From assembly GCA_025354385.1 (NCBI GenBank), contig JANXMZ010000035.1, positions 1-42,888 of the forward strand: a stretch of 42,888 nucleotides of DNA, given 5' to 3'. The notes beneath the pieces are model-generated. The model saw nothing but the letters and a program-made list of their open reading frames with translations, had not been told where the DNA came from and ran no database searches. This DNA comes from Bacteroidota bacterium. Lineage in GTDB: Bacteria > Bacteroidota > Bacteroidia > NS11-12g > UBA955. Within the stretch, counting starts at the first letter, position 1. The number at the start of each line of letters is the position of its first letter. The position numbers and the translations under genes were made by a program. Shown piece after piece: positions 16,273 to 26,629 of this stretch.

Positions 16273-17149
16273 ATTTACCATTTTAAGTTTTGTTTTAGTA
16301 ATTTTTTTGGGATGCGATAGGGAGAAAGAATCAATACCCTCATATCTTCACATTAAAAAATTCACCCTCACTTCCCTTGTTCTTACTGAGGGATTAAATA
16401 CCCAAGAAATTACCGATGCTAAAGTTTTTGCCAATGGCATTGAGGTTGGTACTTTCGAATTGCCCGTTACAGTTCCAATATTTGCAGAAGGCGAAGTAGA
16501 AATAACCGTTTTTCCAAATATAAAAGAAACAGGGAGCGCCTATTACCGCAAATACTACAAACCATATGTAGTTTTTATTGATACTCTTAATTTAAAAAAG
16601 TTAAGGGTTGATACCATTCAACCAAAAACATCCTATAAGAAAAATGCCGTATTTTATTGGTTAGAGAATTTTGAAAGTAAAGGTTTTTCTCTAGTAAAAT
16701 ATGGCCTAAATAATACTACCGATTCGCTCCGTGTAATTCCATCGAATTCAGTAGGAGTTGATGCACCTTTTACCTCTAATTACTGTGGTAAAATTGAAAT
16801 TGATTCTCTAACCAATTTTCAAGATTTTGAAATTGCCACTCTCAGTTCATACGATGTGCCAGCCATTGGCACAGATATTTATGTTGAAATGGACTTGAAA
16901 AGCAATGTTAATTTTCAAATTGGAATATACTCCGATAATGGAAATATAATAACACGAAGTCCGGTCTTTTATGCATTCCCAACCGATGGTGCTTGGAAAA
17001 AATTGTACGTCAATCTTATTAAAGAAACAGGCGACTTGCCAATTGGTACTAAATTGAGAGTGTTTTTTGGAGTGTATAAAGATGCGGCCAATCCAGATGT
17101 AAAACCATTGGTATATTTGGATAATATTAAACTTGTTTTTGTTCCTTAA
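16256..17149 (+). CDS. Putative lipoprotein with beta-sandwich C-terminus
   Basis: The ATG at 16256 gives 297 residues and a clean lipoprotein signal: MNHLFKFTILSFVLVIFLGC with lipobox FLGC (Cys20), followed by DREKES. The frame is open further upstream (16226) but that would bury the signal. The N-terminal half (IKKFTLTSL..., PVTVPIFAEGEVEITVFP) looks like a carboxypeptidase-regulatory-like fold. The C-terminal half (DIYVEMDLKSNVNFQIGIYS, YLDNIKLVFV) looks like a carbohydrate-binding-type sandwich. No named family recognised. It overlaps the Gfo/Idh gene and precedes the sugar transferase by 11 bases, so it probably works at the envelope in the same pathway. Confidence 0.82.
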   Translation: MNHLFKFTILSFVLVIFLGCDREKESIPSYLHIKKFTLTSLVLTEGLNTQEITDAKVFANGIEVGTFELPVTVPIFAEGEVEITVFPNIKETGSAYYRKYYKPYVVFIDTLNLKKLRVDTIQPKTSYKKNAVFYWLENFESKGFSLVKYGLNNTTDSLRVIPSNSVGVDAPFTSNYCGKIEIDSLTNFQDFEIATLSSYDVPAIGTDIYVEMDLKSNVNFQIGIYSDNGNIITRSPVFYAFPTDGAWKKLYVNLIKETGDLPIGTKLRVFFGVYKDAANPDVKPLVYLDNIKLVFVP

Positions 17150-17160
17150 TACCATAACAA

Positions 17161-18576
17161 TTGAGTAAGAATAAACAAATATTAAAATATTTAACGAGCG
17201 ATTATATTGCAGCAGCCATTGTTTGGTTTCTTTTATTCTGGTTCAGAAAACACTATATCGATACAGCACACAGCGATTATCAAATACCCATTGGTTCAGA
17301 TGATAAATTAAAACTAGGTATTATAATTATCCCAAGTTTTTGGTTAATTCTTTATTATTTTACAGGATTCTATAAAAATATTTTCAGGCGCTCTCGTCTC
17401 AGAGAATTAAAGCAAACTGTTTACACCTCTTTCTTTGGTTGTTTTGTTATCTTTTTTGCTCTCTTGTTGGATGATTCTGTCAGCAGTTATAAAGGATATT
17501 ATCAAACATTCTCGCTTCTCCTCTCACTACAACTTATTTTCACTTACTTAGGAAGATTTATTCTTTCAACCAATATCAACAGAAAAATTCAAAAAAGACA
17601 ATTCGGATTCAATACAATTCTTGTGGGTTCCAACGAAAAATCATTGAAATTATTTACCGATTTGGAAAATGCAAAAACTACTAACGGTTTTTTATTCGCT
17701 GGTTATGTAAGCATTGAAGGTGAGCAAGTAAATCTACTGTCTTCTAAGCTTCCGTATTTGGGCAATTATAACAATTTAGAAGGACTCATAAAGGAATATA
17801 AAATAGAAGAGCTTGTAATTGCGCTTGATACCGAAGACCATACTAAATTAAATGCGGTATTAACAACCGTGGAAAATGAACCTGTGTTTATTAAAATCAT
17901 TCCTGATATGTATTCCATCTTTACCCGCATGGTGAAAATGAATAATATATTAGGTGCAGTATTAATTGAAGTAGATTTTGAAGTAATGCCAGAATGGCAA
18001 AAGAATGCAAAACGTGTATTCGATATTTTCTTCTCCTTATTGGTTCTAATTATAACAGCTCCGTTTTTATTGATAATTGCCGTTCTCATTAAAATTACTA
18101 GCAGAGGTCCTGTGTTTTTTAAACAAGAAAGAATTGGATTAAAAGGCAAACCTTTTAAAATTATTAAATTCAGATCCATGAGGATTGATGCAGAAAATAA
18201 TGGTCCGCAACTTTCCAGAGAAGACGATCCCCGTATTACTAAGATAGGTCGCTTTTTAAGAAAAGCTAGATTAGATGAATTTCCACAATTTTACAATGTT
18301 CTTATTGGTGAAATGAGCGTGGTTGGTCCTCGACCAGAGCGTCAGTTCTTTATTGATCAGATAATGAAACGAGCACCCTATTATAGCCGATTAAATAAGG
18401 TAAGACCTGGCATTACAAGTTGGGGTCAAGTAAAGTATGGATATGCAGAAAACATTGATCAGATGTTGGAAAGATTATTCTATGACATACTATACATAGA
18501 AAACAATAGCTTGGCTTTAGATTTTAAAATTATGGTTTATACCATTCTCATCATGATTCAAGGCAGAGGTAAATAA
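17161..18576 (+). CDS. Polyprenyl-phosphate sugar-1-phosphate transferase (WcaJ/WbaP-like)
   Basis: The product is 471 residues from TTG at 17161; the stop of the upstream frame lies just before it and no ATG is near. Four N-terminal membrane helices and a CoA-binding-like central domain are followed, from about residue 283, by the catalytic bacterial sugar transferase domain: KRVFDIFFS, PVFFKQERIG, KIIKFRSM, LRKARLDEFPQF, VVGPRPE and VRPGITSWGQV. This enzyme starts exopolysaccharide or O-unit synthesis by moving a sugar-1-phosphate from a nucleotide sugar to undecaprenyl phosphate at the inner membrane. Its stop codon touches the stop of the convergent gene. The sugar cannot be told from sequence. 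Confidence 0.93.
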   Translation: MSKNKQILKYLTSDYIAAAIVWFLLFWFRKHYIDTAHSDYQIPIGSDDKLKLGIIIIPSFWLILYYFTGFYKNIFRRSRLRELKQTVYTSFFGCFVIFFALLLDDSVSSYKGYYQTFSLLLSLQLIFTYLGRFILSTNINRKIQKRQFGFNTILVGSNEKSLKLFTDLENAKTTNGFLFAGYVSIEGEQVNLLSSKLPYLGNYNNLEGLIKEYKIEELVIALDTEDHTKLNAVLTTVENEPVFIKIIPDMYSIFTRMVKMNNILGAVLIEVDFEVMPEWQKNAKRVFDIFFSLLVLIITAPFLLIIAVLIKITSRGPVFFKQERIGLKGKPFKIIKFRSMRIDAENNGPQLSREDDPRITKIGRFLRKARLDEFPQFYNVLIGEMSVVGPRPERQFFIDQIMKRAPYYSRLNKVRPGITSWGQVKYGYAENIDQMLERLFYDILYIENNSLALDFKIMVYTILIMIQGRGK

Positions 18577-20700
18577 TTATCTTATCAGTTGCACCGTTCC
18601 ATTCACTTCCTTAATCAAATTTGTTCTGGTGTTTGTGAATTTGTAGATATAATAATAAGTACCAGAAGGGCAGGGGCTGCCAACATGATTATGCAAATTA
18701 CCGTTCCAATAATCATCTTGCGGGTAAGTGAATTTATACATCAATACACCCCAACGGTTATATATTCTTCCTTCCAATATATTATAGCCAGTAAATTGAG
18801 CTTCTAAATTATCGTTCAATTCATCAACAGTTCCAGGGGTGAATACATTGGGAAGCTTAATTGAATTGGTATCGCAGTTAATGAATTTAAGATTGATACT
18901 ATCTGTAAAAGTACATTTATTGGTATCGGTAACAGTTAAAAAAACAATACCAGTGTTACTGGCGTTAAATGTTCTATATTGGCTATTATTTTGCCATAGA
19001 AATTTAGACTTAGGGGTAATAAATGGAGAAAGGGTATAGTAATCACCAGAACATAAGGAGGTGTCTTTACCTAATGAAAAATAAGGTCTTCGGTAAATCG
19101 TAATGGTTTTATCAAATGTATCGGCTGCACAACCTTTACTACTAATGTAATTAACAATTAAACTTAAATTAAACACCCCTCTTTTATTGTAAATTTTAGT
19201 AACAACACTATCTCCAGTTCTTGTCGTACCATCTCCAAATTTCCAAAAATAAGTGGCCGAAGAATCACTATTGGCTTTAAAGGTAAATTGATTAAAGGTA
19301 TCACAAGTCTCCGCTAAATCTGGTACAATTGTTAATTTTGCTCTATTCAATTCAAATCCTCCACCTAGTTCCGTTGCATAACTTTCATCATTACCACTGG
19401 CATATAAATAAGCAATAAAACCCTTCGCAGAATTTAAAGTGAATGAATTCACAGCATTGATTTTAATATTACCTACATAATTATTGCATTTTACGATGAA
19501 TGACGAAGTATCAATGGGTTTACCGTTAATGGTAAGGAATCTTAAATTTTGTTTTGGACAGGTAATGCCAAGGAAAAATTCTGCTGGTGCAGTGGATAAA
19601 AACCCAGTAGTTGGCGCAATGAATTGTACATTTGATGTAAGTTGATCATCAGGCAAAACGGTCATGATACTAGGATTTCCTATATTGTTGCCATTGCAAA
19701 TGCCACTTTTCATAATCTGAATGACAGATATTTTTTTATCTGCCTTTATACAATTAGGAGAATTGTTAAGGTTGTTGAGAAGATAAACTTCTCGCTCATT
19801 CATGATTTTTATAAAATTACCATCAATATACAAGGATGTATTATTTTCCGTTGCAACTATTTGAACAACATAACCTTTTATCAAATTTTGATAAGGTATG
19901 GTGGTATATTGATAACCTTGTAATTGCACGGATCTTGATTGGTTGTATAAATGGTCGCATCCACTGCAATTTTTTTCATACAATACCCTCGAGCATTTAG
20001 CACCCTCAAATACCGAAAATCTTTTACAACCAAATGAATTCCATATTTTAGTCCCTGCCAAACTTTGACTATCCGATGCTTGTAACCATATCATTTCATT
20101 TTTTCTCAATACCCTTTTAATTAGCGTATCTTTAAGGTCAAATGTGTTTAGTGTGCCGCCATAGGTAGTTGCATCAGAAGTTGGTAAAATATTTATAAAG
20201 CAACTATCATCTATTGCAACAATACTAAATTCACTGCTATTGCTGCCTCCAGCGCCTTTATCTCCTCTGTAGGTATTAATGTAATAAACAGGATTGTAGG
20301 GAATGTTGTTTATGGGAACAATGGTAGCAATATCCGTGCTGTGCAGACTATTATTCAGAGCATAAACGCTAATGTCCTTAATAGAGGAAATATTAATACT
20401 CTTGTTAATAAAGGTGTTTGCATTGGGGGAAACCAATGCATTTGTAAAACTAATAACAGTGTCTTTTCTGAAAATTTTGAATGGTAGATTCAATGCACCA
20501 ACTCTAATATTTACCGTATTTGGACTGGTTTTACAGGAAATTGAAAATGAAACTTGAACAGGGTTGGTATAATTTTCGAGAAAAGAAAACCAAAACTCTT
20601 TCCCCATGTTATCAGTTTGATTCTGACCTATTATTGTAGATTGACAACAAATAAATACAAAAATGAATAATGTAAATTTCTTAGCTAGTTTTAAAAACAT
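18577..20700 (-). CDS. T9SS type B (gliding motility-associated C-terminal) protein with PKD domain
   Basis: The 707-residue product has a signal peptide (FLKLAKKFTLFIFVFICCQS), then an N-terminal region starting GKEFWFSFLENY that resembles the IgGFc-binding N-terminal domain of Bacteroidota surface proteins. A PKD domain follows (about 475-540, YFWKFGDGTTRTGDS), then an Ig-like segment (FSLGKDTSLCSGDYYTLSP). The last 90 residues are the CHU_C type B sorting domain: LPNVFTPGTVDELND, RIYNRWGVLMY, WNGN and SGTYYYIYKF. Export by T9SS and surface location are expected. The ligand is unknown. It is a single gene divergent from the M16 protease. Confidence 0.92.
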   Translation of the reverse strand: MFLKLAKKFTLFIFVFICCQSTIIGQNQTDNMGKEFWFSFLENYTNPVQVSFSISCKTSPNTVNIRVGALNLPFKIFRKDTVISFTNALVSPNANTFINKSINISSIKDISVYALNNSLHSTDIATIVPINNIPYNPVYYINTYRGDKGAGGSNSSEFSIVAIDDSCFINILPTSDATTYGGTLNTFDLKDTLIKRVLRKNEMIWLQASDSQSLAGTKIWNSFGCKRFSVFEGAKCSRVLYEKNCSGCDHLYNQSRSVQLQGYQYTTIPYQNLIKGYVVQIVATENNTSLYIDGNFIKIMNEREVYLLNNLNNSPNCIKADKKISVIQIMKSGICNGNNIGNPSIMTVLPDDQLTSNVQFIAPTTGFLSTAPAEFFLGITCPKQNLRFLTINGKPIDTSSFIVKCNNYVGNIKINAVNSFTLNSAKGFIAYLYASGNDESYATELGGGFELNRAKLTIVPDLAETCDTFNQFTFKANSDSSATYFWKFGDGTTRTGDSVVTKIYNKRGVFNLSLIVNYISSKGCAADTFDKTITIYRRPYFSLGKDTSLCSGDYYTLSPFITPKSKFLWQNNSQYRTFNASNTGIVFLTVTDTNKCTFTDSINLKFINCDTNSIKLPNVFTPGTVDELNDNLEAQFTGYNILEGRIYNRWGVLMYKFTYPQDDYWNGNLHNHVGSPCPSGTYYYIYKFTNTRTNLIKEVNGTVQLIR

Positions 20701-20822
20701 TGAGGGTTCAATTTTATTTTACTTCTTATTTATCAAACAAAGATATATTTTTGACGAATAAAATACTTAAAAAGTTGCTCACGGTGCTTTTTTTGAACCT
20801 AATTTATTAATTAAAAAATTAC

Positions 20823-23681
20823 ATGAAAAAATTGTTTTACTTATCAGTTGCATTATCCGCGTTTATTACGCAGGGAATAAATGCACAAACCACTGCTACA
20901 CTGATCAAAAAAGTGGAAGCACAGCCAGGCAAGCTTATTATTCCATATTCTAAGTACAAATTGCCAAACGGGCTTACCGTTTTAATTAACGAAGATCACA
21001 GCGATCCTATTGTTCACGTAGAGATGACCTACCACGTAGGTTCAAATCGTGAGACTGTTAGAAGAACTGGTTTTGCTCACTTCTTTGAACACATGATGTT
21101 CCAAGGTTCTCAAAATGTTGCAGACGAAGAGCATTTTAAAATTGTTCAAGGAGCGGGTGGCGAAATGAACGGTACGACCAATAAAGACAGAACAAATTAT
21201 TTCGAAACTGTTCCAAGTAATTACCTAGAAACAGCACTTTGGCTTGAAGCCGATAGAATGGGTTTTTTATTACCAGCTTATACTAATAAGAAATTTGAAG
21301 TACAGCGTGCAACAGTAAAAAACGAAAAAGACCAACGTTATGGTGAAGGTTACGGTGCTTTGGCGGAGGTTCAAGATGAAACTATCTACCCATTTGGACA
21401 TCCTTACAGTTGGCAAACCATTGGTTATGTGGACGACTTGAACACTGCAGATTCAAGCGATTTGAGAAACTTCTTCATTAAATGGTATGGCCCAAATAAT
21501 GCTATCCTTGTAATCTCAGGAGATGTTAATACTGAAGCTACCATCAAATTAGTGGAAAAATATTTTAGTTCTATCAACCGTGGTCCAGAAGTTCCAGCTT
21601 TACCTAAAAGACCAGTAACTTTAGAAGAATCTAAAAATGTTACTATTTTATCTAAAGTAGTTTTCCCTTTAACAAGCATTACTTTTCCAACAGTTGCTTC
21701 TTATCACCCAGATGAGCCTGCTCTAGAGTTATTGGCAGCTTTATTCGCTGATGGTAAAAATTCCGAATTATACAAAACATTTGTTGATCCTGAATTCTGT
21801 GCCCAAACGAATGCCTATAATTACTCTCAAGAAATTGCCGGTGAGTTTAATTTTCAAATTGTAGCTTATCCAAGAGCCGCTGGTGGTTTAAATGAAAAAG
21901 AAGTAAAAGATACTTTAAACGCTGCATTAGCAAGATGGGAGAAAGCGGGCATTAAAGATGCTGACTTACAAAGATTGAAGCAAGCTATAATAGCTGGTTA
22001 TTATGGCATTGGTGAAACAGTTGCTGGTAAAGCATCTGTTTTAACACAATATGAAATGCTTTTACCTAATAGAGACTTTACACCTCAAGATGATTTAGAC
22101 CGTTACTCAAAAGTAACAAAAGAAGATATCATGCGTGTTTACAACAAATACATTAAGGATAAAAATTATGCATGCGTTAATATCATTCCTGATCCAAGAT
22201 ATGAACAAGATAGAAACTTTAAAGTACCACAATACGAGAGCGTGAATCAGTATGCTAAAGAAAACATTGATAGATCAGCATATCAAGGATTAAAGTTTTC
22301 TCCGCCATCAGATCCTGCCGGATTTGATAGAAAAATTCACCCTGTCGTTCCTGCAGCAAAAGCAGTTGAAGTGCCAAATTACTTCAAAATTAATTATGAC
22401 AACGGGATTAAAATAATAGGTACAAAAACCACTGAGTCTCCAAGAGTATATTTCACAATAGCTATACGTGGTGGTCACAGATTTGAATCTGGTAAAGTAA
22501 AAAATGGAACTTCGGCAATGCTAGCTAGTTTAATGAACGAAAGTACCAAATCAATGAAATCTGTTGATATTGAAAATAAGTTAGAAGCAATGGGAAGCAG
22601 CATCGGTTTCAGTGCGGGTAACACTTCATTCAATTGTACGGTAGTTTGTTACAAAGATAAAATTGCTGAAACCATGGCTATTTTGGAAGACAAATTATTA
22701 AATCCAGCATTAGATGCAAAAGAATTTAAAAAAGATAGAAAAGCGCAATTAGAATCTATCTCTGCCAATAATTTAAGCCCTGTATCTTTTGGAAGTAAAA
22801 CCTTTTTCTCCACTTTATTTGGAAACGACAATCCAATTGGTGTTCAAGCACTTAGCGATTACAAAGTTGCCAATGGCATTACTGTAGATGATTTGAAAAA
22901 TTATTACGACAATTTCATCTCTTCAAACCTAACAACTGTTGCTGTAGTGGGCGATATAGATGAGGCTTTGATTGCAGAGAAAATGGCATTCTTAAAGAAA
23001 ATGGCCAACAAAAACTTAACCATGCCTGTATACAACAAATTCCCTGAGCAAGGTAAAACTCAAATTTATTTAGTTAATCAAGATTATGCTAAACAAACTA
23101 ATCTTATTATGGGTTACAGAACCATTCCTTTCGATATGGAAGGAGATTTCTTTAAATCTTCTATCATGAACTTTGCTTTGGGTGGAAACTTTAATTCTCG
23201 TTTAAATTTAAATATTAGAGAAGATAAAGGTTGGACCTATGGAATTCGTTCTGGTTTCAGCTCAAACGGATTAGATTATCCGGGTTATTATGTGGTGAGT
23301 GCTGGTGTTAAAACTTCGGCCACTGATAGCGCAATCTCTGAAATATTAAAAGAAATTAAAAAATACAAAGAGACTGGTATCACTGATGAGGAATTGGCCT
23401 TTACCAAACAATCATTGATTGGCAATGATGCTCTTAAATATGAAAGTCCTGGTGATAAATTAGGTTTTCTAAGTCAGATTATCATTTTAAATTTAGACAG
23501 AAACTTCAATGAAAAACGCGCTGAAATAGTGAAAAATATGACCAAAGAACAAATCAATGAGTATGCTAAACGCATGCTTTCTTTAGATAACTTGGTTATT
23601 ATGTGTGTGGGTGACGATGTTTTAATCAAAGAAAAACTAGAAAAACTTGGACTTGGAAAAGTAAAAGTTATTAAAATGTAA
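20823..23681 (+). CDS. M16-family (pitrilysin-like) zinc protease, periplasmic
   Basis: The 952-residue product has a signal peptide (MKKLFYLSVALSAFITQGINAQ) and two M16 halves. The N-terminal half has the inverted zinc motif HFFEH (H86, E89, H90), with the distal Glu in the KNEKDQRYG region. The C-terminal half (from about 520) lacks HxxEH, as usual, but keeps the family's substrate-binding R/Y region (NSRLNLNIREDKGWTYGI, split after NSRL). Such proteins degrade peptides in the periplasm, or act outside. It has its own terminator and stands between divergent and downstream single genes. Confidence 0.94.
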   Translation: MKKLFYLSVALSAFITQGINAQTTATLIKKVEAQPGKLIIPYSKYKLPNGLTVLINEDHSDPIVHVEMTYHVGSNRETVRRTGFAHFFEHMMFQGSQNVADEEHFKIVQGAGGEMNGTTNKDRTNYFETVPSNYLETALWLEADRMGFLLPAYTNKKFEVQRATVKNEKDQRYGEGYGALAEVQDETIYPFGHPYSWQTIGYVDDLNTADSSDLRNFFIKWYGPNNAILVISGDVNTEATIKLVEKYFSSINRGPEVPALPKRPVTLEESKNVTILSKVVFPLTSITFPTVASYHPDEPALELLAALFADGKNSELYKTFVDPEFCAQTNAYNYSQEIAGEFNFQIVAYPRAAGGLNEKEVKDTLNAALARWEKAGIKDADLQRLKQAIIAGYYGIGETVAGKASVLTQYEMLLPNRDFTPQDDLDRYSKVTKEDIMRVYNKYIKDKNYACVNIIPDPRYEQDRNFKVPQYESVNQYAKENIDRSAYQGLKFSPPSDPAGFDRKIHPVVPAAKAVEVPNYFKINYDNGIKIIGTKTTESPRVYFTIAIRGGHRFESGKVKNGTSAMLASLMNESTKSMKSVDIENKLEAMGSSIGFSAGNTSFNCTVVCYKDKIAETMAILEDKLLNPALDAKEFKKDRKAQLESISANNLSPVSFGSKTFFSTLFGNDNPIGVQALSDYKVANGITVDDLKNYYDNFISSNLTTVAVVGDIDEALIAEKMAFLKKMANKNLTMPVYNKFPEQGKTQIYLVNQDYAKQTNLIMGYRTIPFDMEGDFFKSSIMNFALGGNFNSRLNLNIREDKGWTYGIRSGFSSNGLDYPGYYVVSAGVKTSATDSAISEILKEIKKYKETGITDEELAFTKQSLIGNDALKYESPGDKLGFLSQIIILNLDRNFNEKRAEIVKNMTKEQINEYAKRMLSLDNLVIMCVGDDVLIKEKLEKLGLGKVKVIKM

Positions 23682-23700
23682 TTGTAAATTAATAATTCGA

Positions 23701-23735
23701 AAAATCCCCTGAGAAAACTCAGGGGATTTTTTTTT
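23701..23735 (+). terminator. Rho-independent terminator of the M16 gene
   Basis: A 13-base perfect stem (AAAATCCCCTGAG at 23701-23713 with CTCAGGGGATTTT at 23718-23730), an AAAA loop and a run of nine T residues in all form a strong terminator 20 bases after the stop. Confidence 0.92.
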
Positions 23736-23989
23736 GTAGCCACTTTTTATTGGGAAACCTTCATAACGATAGGTTTCTTATTAAAAAATGTTTTAAACGG
23801 CTTTTAAAGGGCAAATTATTGGGAAATTTAAATCGAATTGTTGAGCTTCAAATAGAATTGGAACTTAATTTTGAACCAACTCTTTAAAATTTTTCAATAA
23901 TCCCAATTTTGTTAGTAGATTGTGGAATCTTCCCCTTGAAATACGCCCAAAAAGTGGTATTTTGCAATGTTTTTTAAAAATCAACATAT
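23736..23989. other. Intergenic region upstream of gyrA
   Basis: With the terminator, the gap between the M16 and gyrA genes is 308 bases. Apart from the terminator and the promoter call at 23936-23964 I see no gene, RNA or repeat in it. It is AT-rich, with short oligo-A and oligo-T runs. Confidence 0.6.
23936..23964 (+). promoter_or_regulatory. Candidate promoter of gyrA
   Basis: TTG at 23936-23938 and TATTTTG at 23958-23964 are separated by 19 bases, close to the Bacteroidota pattern TTTG-N19-21-TAnnTTTG though one base short in each box. The ATG of gyrA follows 25 bases later, leaving room for a short leader. Confidence 0.45.
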
Positions 23990-26605
23990 ATGGACCAAAA
24001 CCCAGAAGAAGACTTCATTGAACGCATTATCCCGATTAATATTGAGGACGAAATGAAAACAGCTTACATCGATTATTCGATGTCCGTTATTGTGAGCAGA
24101 GCATTGCCAGATGTTAGAGATGGTTTAAAACCCGTACACAGAAGGGTTTTGTTTGGAATGACAGAATTAGGTCTAGGACCAACCAGACCGTATAAAAAAT
24201 CGGCCAGAATTGTCGGTGAAGTAATGGGAAAATATCACCCTCATGGTGATTCGTCTGTTTACGATACAATGGTTCGTATGGCTCAGCCTTGGAGCTTGCG
24301 TTACGAAATGGTGGATGGACAGGGTAACTTTGGTTCAATTGACGGTGATTCCCCGGCAGCCATGCGTTATACAGAGGCACGATTAAAAAAAATTGCCGAG
24401 GAAATGCTGAATGATCTTGAAAAAGATACTGTAGATTTCCGCCCGAATTTCGATGATTCTCTAAAAGAACCAACCGTATTACCATCCAAATTTCCAAATC
24501 TATTAGTGAATGGAGCGTCTGGAATTGCAGTAGGAATGGCCACCAACATGGCGCCTCACAATTTATCGGAAGCCATAGATGCAACAATTGCATACATAGA
24601 TAACAGAGAAATAGAAATAGCTGAATTAATGTCCCATATCAAGGGACCTGATTTTCCAACTGGTGCTATCATTCATGGAACTGATGGCATTCGTTCAGCT
24701 TTTGAAACGGGAAGAGGTCGTATTTTAATGCGTGGTAAAACCGAAATTGAAACCATGGGCAACGGTAAGGAAATGATTATTGTAACAGAAGTGCCTTATC
24801 AGGTTATGCCAAATCAAATTATTACCCGCGCGGTTGAGTTAGTTCAAGAAAAAATAATTGATGGAATAGTAGGTGTTAGAGACGAGTCCGGAAGACAGGG
24901 AATGCGCCTAGTGTTTGAATTGAGAAAAGATGTTATTGCCAATGTAATATTAAATCAACTTTTCAAATACACATCCTTACAATCTTCTTTCTCTGTTAAT
25001 AATATTGCACTTGTCGCTGGTCGACCAGAAATGTTGAATCTAAAAGATATGATTCGTCATTTTGTAGCACACAGACATGAAGTTGTGGTTCGCAGAACTA
25101 AATACGATTTAGCCGAGGCTCAAAAAAGAGCGCATATTTTAGAAGGTTTATTAATTGCTTTAGATCACCTCGACGAGGTAATTGCACTAATTAGGTCTTC
25201 AAAAGGCCCAGAAGAGGCAAGAGAAGGTTTAATTAGCAAGTTTGGTTTAACAGAAATTCAAGCCAAAGCAATTCTCGATTTAAGATTGCAGCGTTTAACA
25301 GGTTTAGAACGTCAAAAGATTAAAGAAGAGTTCGAGGAGTTAATGAAATTGATCGCTTACCTACAATCTATATTGAACGATGAGGCTTTAAGATATACTA
25401 TCATTAAAGATGAATTGCGCGAAATGAAAGAGAAGTATGGTGATGATAGAAGAACTAGAATAGAACACAGCGCTGGTGAAATTGATATTGAAGATTTAAT
25501 TCCAAATGAAAAAGTGGTTTTAACTATTTCTCACATGGGCTATATTAAAAGAACCAGTTTGAGTGAATACAAAGAGCAAAACCGCGGTGGCAGAGGAAAT
25601 AAAGGTGTGGCTCATAGAGACGAAGATTTTGTAGAACATTTATTTGTAGCCAATACCCATAACTACATGTTGTTCTTTACAGAGCAAGGCCGTTGCTTTT
25701 GGATGAAAGTTTATGAATTGCCAGAAGGTGGAAAAGCAACTAAAGGTAGGGCTATCCAAAACTTAATTGCGATTCCTAAAGAAGATAAAATAAAAGCATA
25801 TTTGAATATAGAAAATCTTAAAGATGTAGATTATTTGAATTCACATAACATTATTATGTGTACCAAAAAAGGTATCATTAAGAAAACAACTTTAGAAGCA
25901 TATTCTCGTCCGCGTACCAACGGTATTAATGCTATCACAATTCGTGAGGGTGATGAATTATTAGAAGCCAAATTAACCAATGGTAATTGCGAAGTTATCA
26001 TTGCAAAAAAATCTGGTAAAGCCATACGTTTCAATGAAAAATTAGTGCGACCAATGGGCCGCAATGCAAGTGGTGTGAAAGGTATTACCCTTGAATCTGA
26101 AAGCGATGAAGTAATTGGTATGTTAACGGTAGATAAAGAGACATTAGATACTGCTACTGTTTTGGTTGTTTCCGAAAAAGGTTATGGTAAACGCTCATAC
26201 TTAGTGGATCCTGAAACCAAAGAAGATGAATACAGGATTACCGGAAGAGGTGGTAAAGGTGTTAAAACATTAAATATCACCGACAAAACTGGCGACCTCA
26301 TTGCAATTAAAAATGTATCAGACGAAGATGGATTGATGATTATTAATAAGTCTGGTTTAACAATAAGAATGAGAGTGGATGCGCTCAGAACAATGGGCAG
26401 AGCAACTCAAGGCGTTAAACTAATTAATATAAAAGATAATGATGCCATTGCATCTGTTGCTGTGGTGCCTGTTGAAGAAGAAGAAGAGGAAGTAGAATTA
26501 TTAGAAGATGGCGTTGCTAGTGAAACTACTGATATGAATCCTTCAGAAACCAATGAGGACAATAGTATTGAGCCAACAGACGAAAGTGGCATAACAATTG
26601 AATAA
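23990..26605 (+). CDS. gyrA: DNA gyrase subunit A
   Basis: This 871-residue type II topoisomerase subunit cuts and rejoins DNA to add negative supercoils with GyrB. The N-terminal breakage domain has the catalytic Tyr127 in AMRYTEARL and an unaltered quinolone region [17 protein letters not shown]. The C-terminal beta-pinwheel begins with a GyrA box QNRGGRG near residue 530, which separates it from ParC. The tail is strongly acidic ([13 protein letters not shown]). A TPR protein gene follows 24 bases later and probably shares the transcript. Confidence 0.97.
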   Translation: MDQNPEEDFIERIIPINIEDEMKTAYIDYSMSVIVSRALPDVRDGLKPVHRRVLFGMTELGLGPTRPYKKSARIVGEVMGKYHPHGDSSVYDTMVRMAQPWSLRYEMVDGQGNFGSIDGDSPAAMRYTEARLKKIAEEMLNDLEKDTVDFRPNFDDSLKEPTVLPSKFPNLLVNGASGIAVGMATNMAPHNLSEAIDATIAYIDNREIEIAELMSHIKGPDFPTGAIIHGTDGIRSAFETGRGRILMRGKTEIETMGNGKEMIIVTEVPYQVMPNQIITRAVELVQEKIIDGIVGVRDESGRQGMRLVFELRKDVIANVILNQLFKYTSLQSSFSVNNIALVAGRPEMLNLKDMIRHFVAHRHEVVVRRTKYDLAEAQKRAHILEGLLIALDHLDEVIALIRSSKGPEEAREGLISKFGLTEIQAKAILDLRLQRLTGLERQKIKEEFEELMKLIAYLQSILNDEALRYTIIKDELREMKEKYGDDRRTRIEHSAGEIDIEDLIPNEKVVLTISHMGYIKRTSLSEYKEQNRGGRGNKGVAHRDEDFVEHLFVANTHNYMLFFTEQGRCFWMKVYELPEGGKATKGRAIQNLIAIPKEDKIKAYLNIENLKDVDYLNSHNIIMCTKKGIIKKTTLEAYSRPRTNGINAITIREGDELLEAKLTNGNCEVIIAKKSGKAIRFNEKLVRPMGRNASGVKGITLESESDEVIGMLTVDKETLDTATVLVVSEKGYGKRSYLVDPETKEDEYRITGRGGKGVKTLNITDKTGDLIAIKNVSDEDGLMIINKSGLTIRMRVDALRTMGRATQGVKLINIKDNDAIASVAVVPVEEEEEEVELLEDGVASETTDMNPSETNEDNSIEPTDESGITIE

Positions 26606-26629
26606 GTAAATTTAATCACTTTATAGAGT

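Noticed and set aside
16847..17155. Minus-strand frame over the end of the lipoprotein gene
   Set aside because: It is a shadow of an intact lipoprotein and has no start signal or family match.
24114..24593. 159-codon minus-strand frame inside gyrA
   Set aside because: It lies wholly within the highly conserved gyrase breakage domain and has no recognisable motif.
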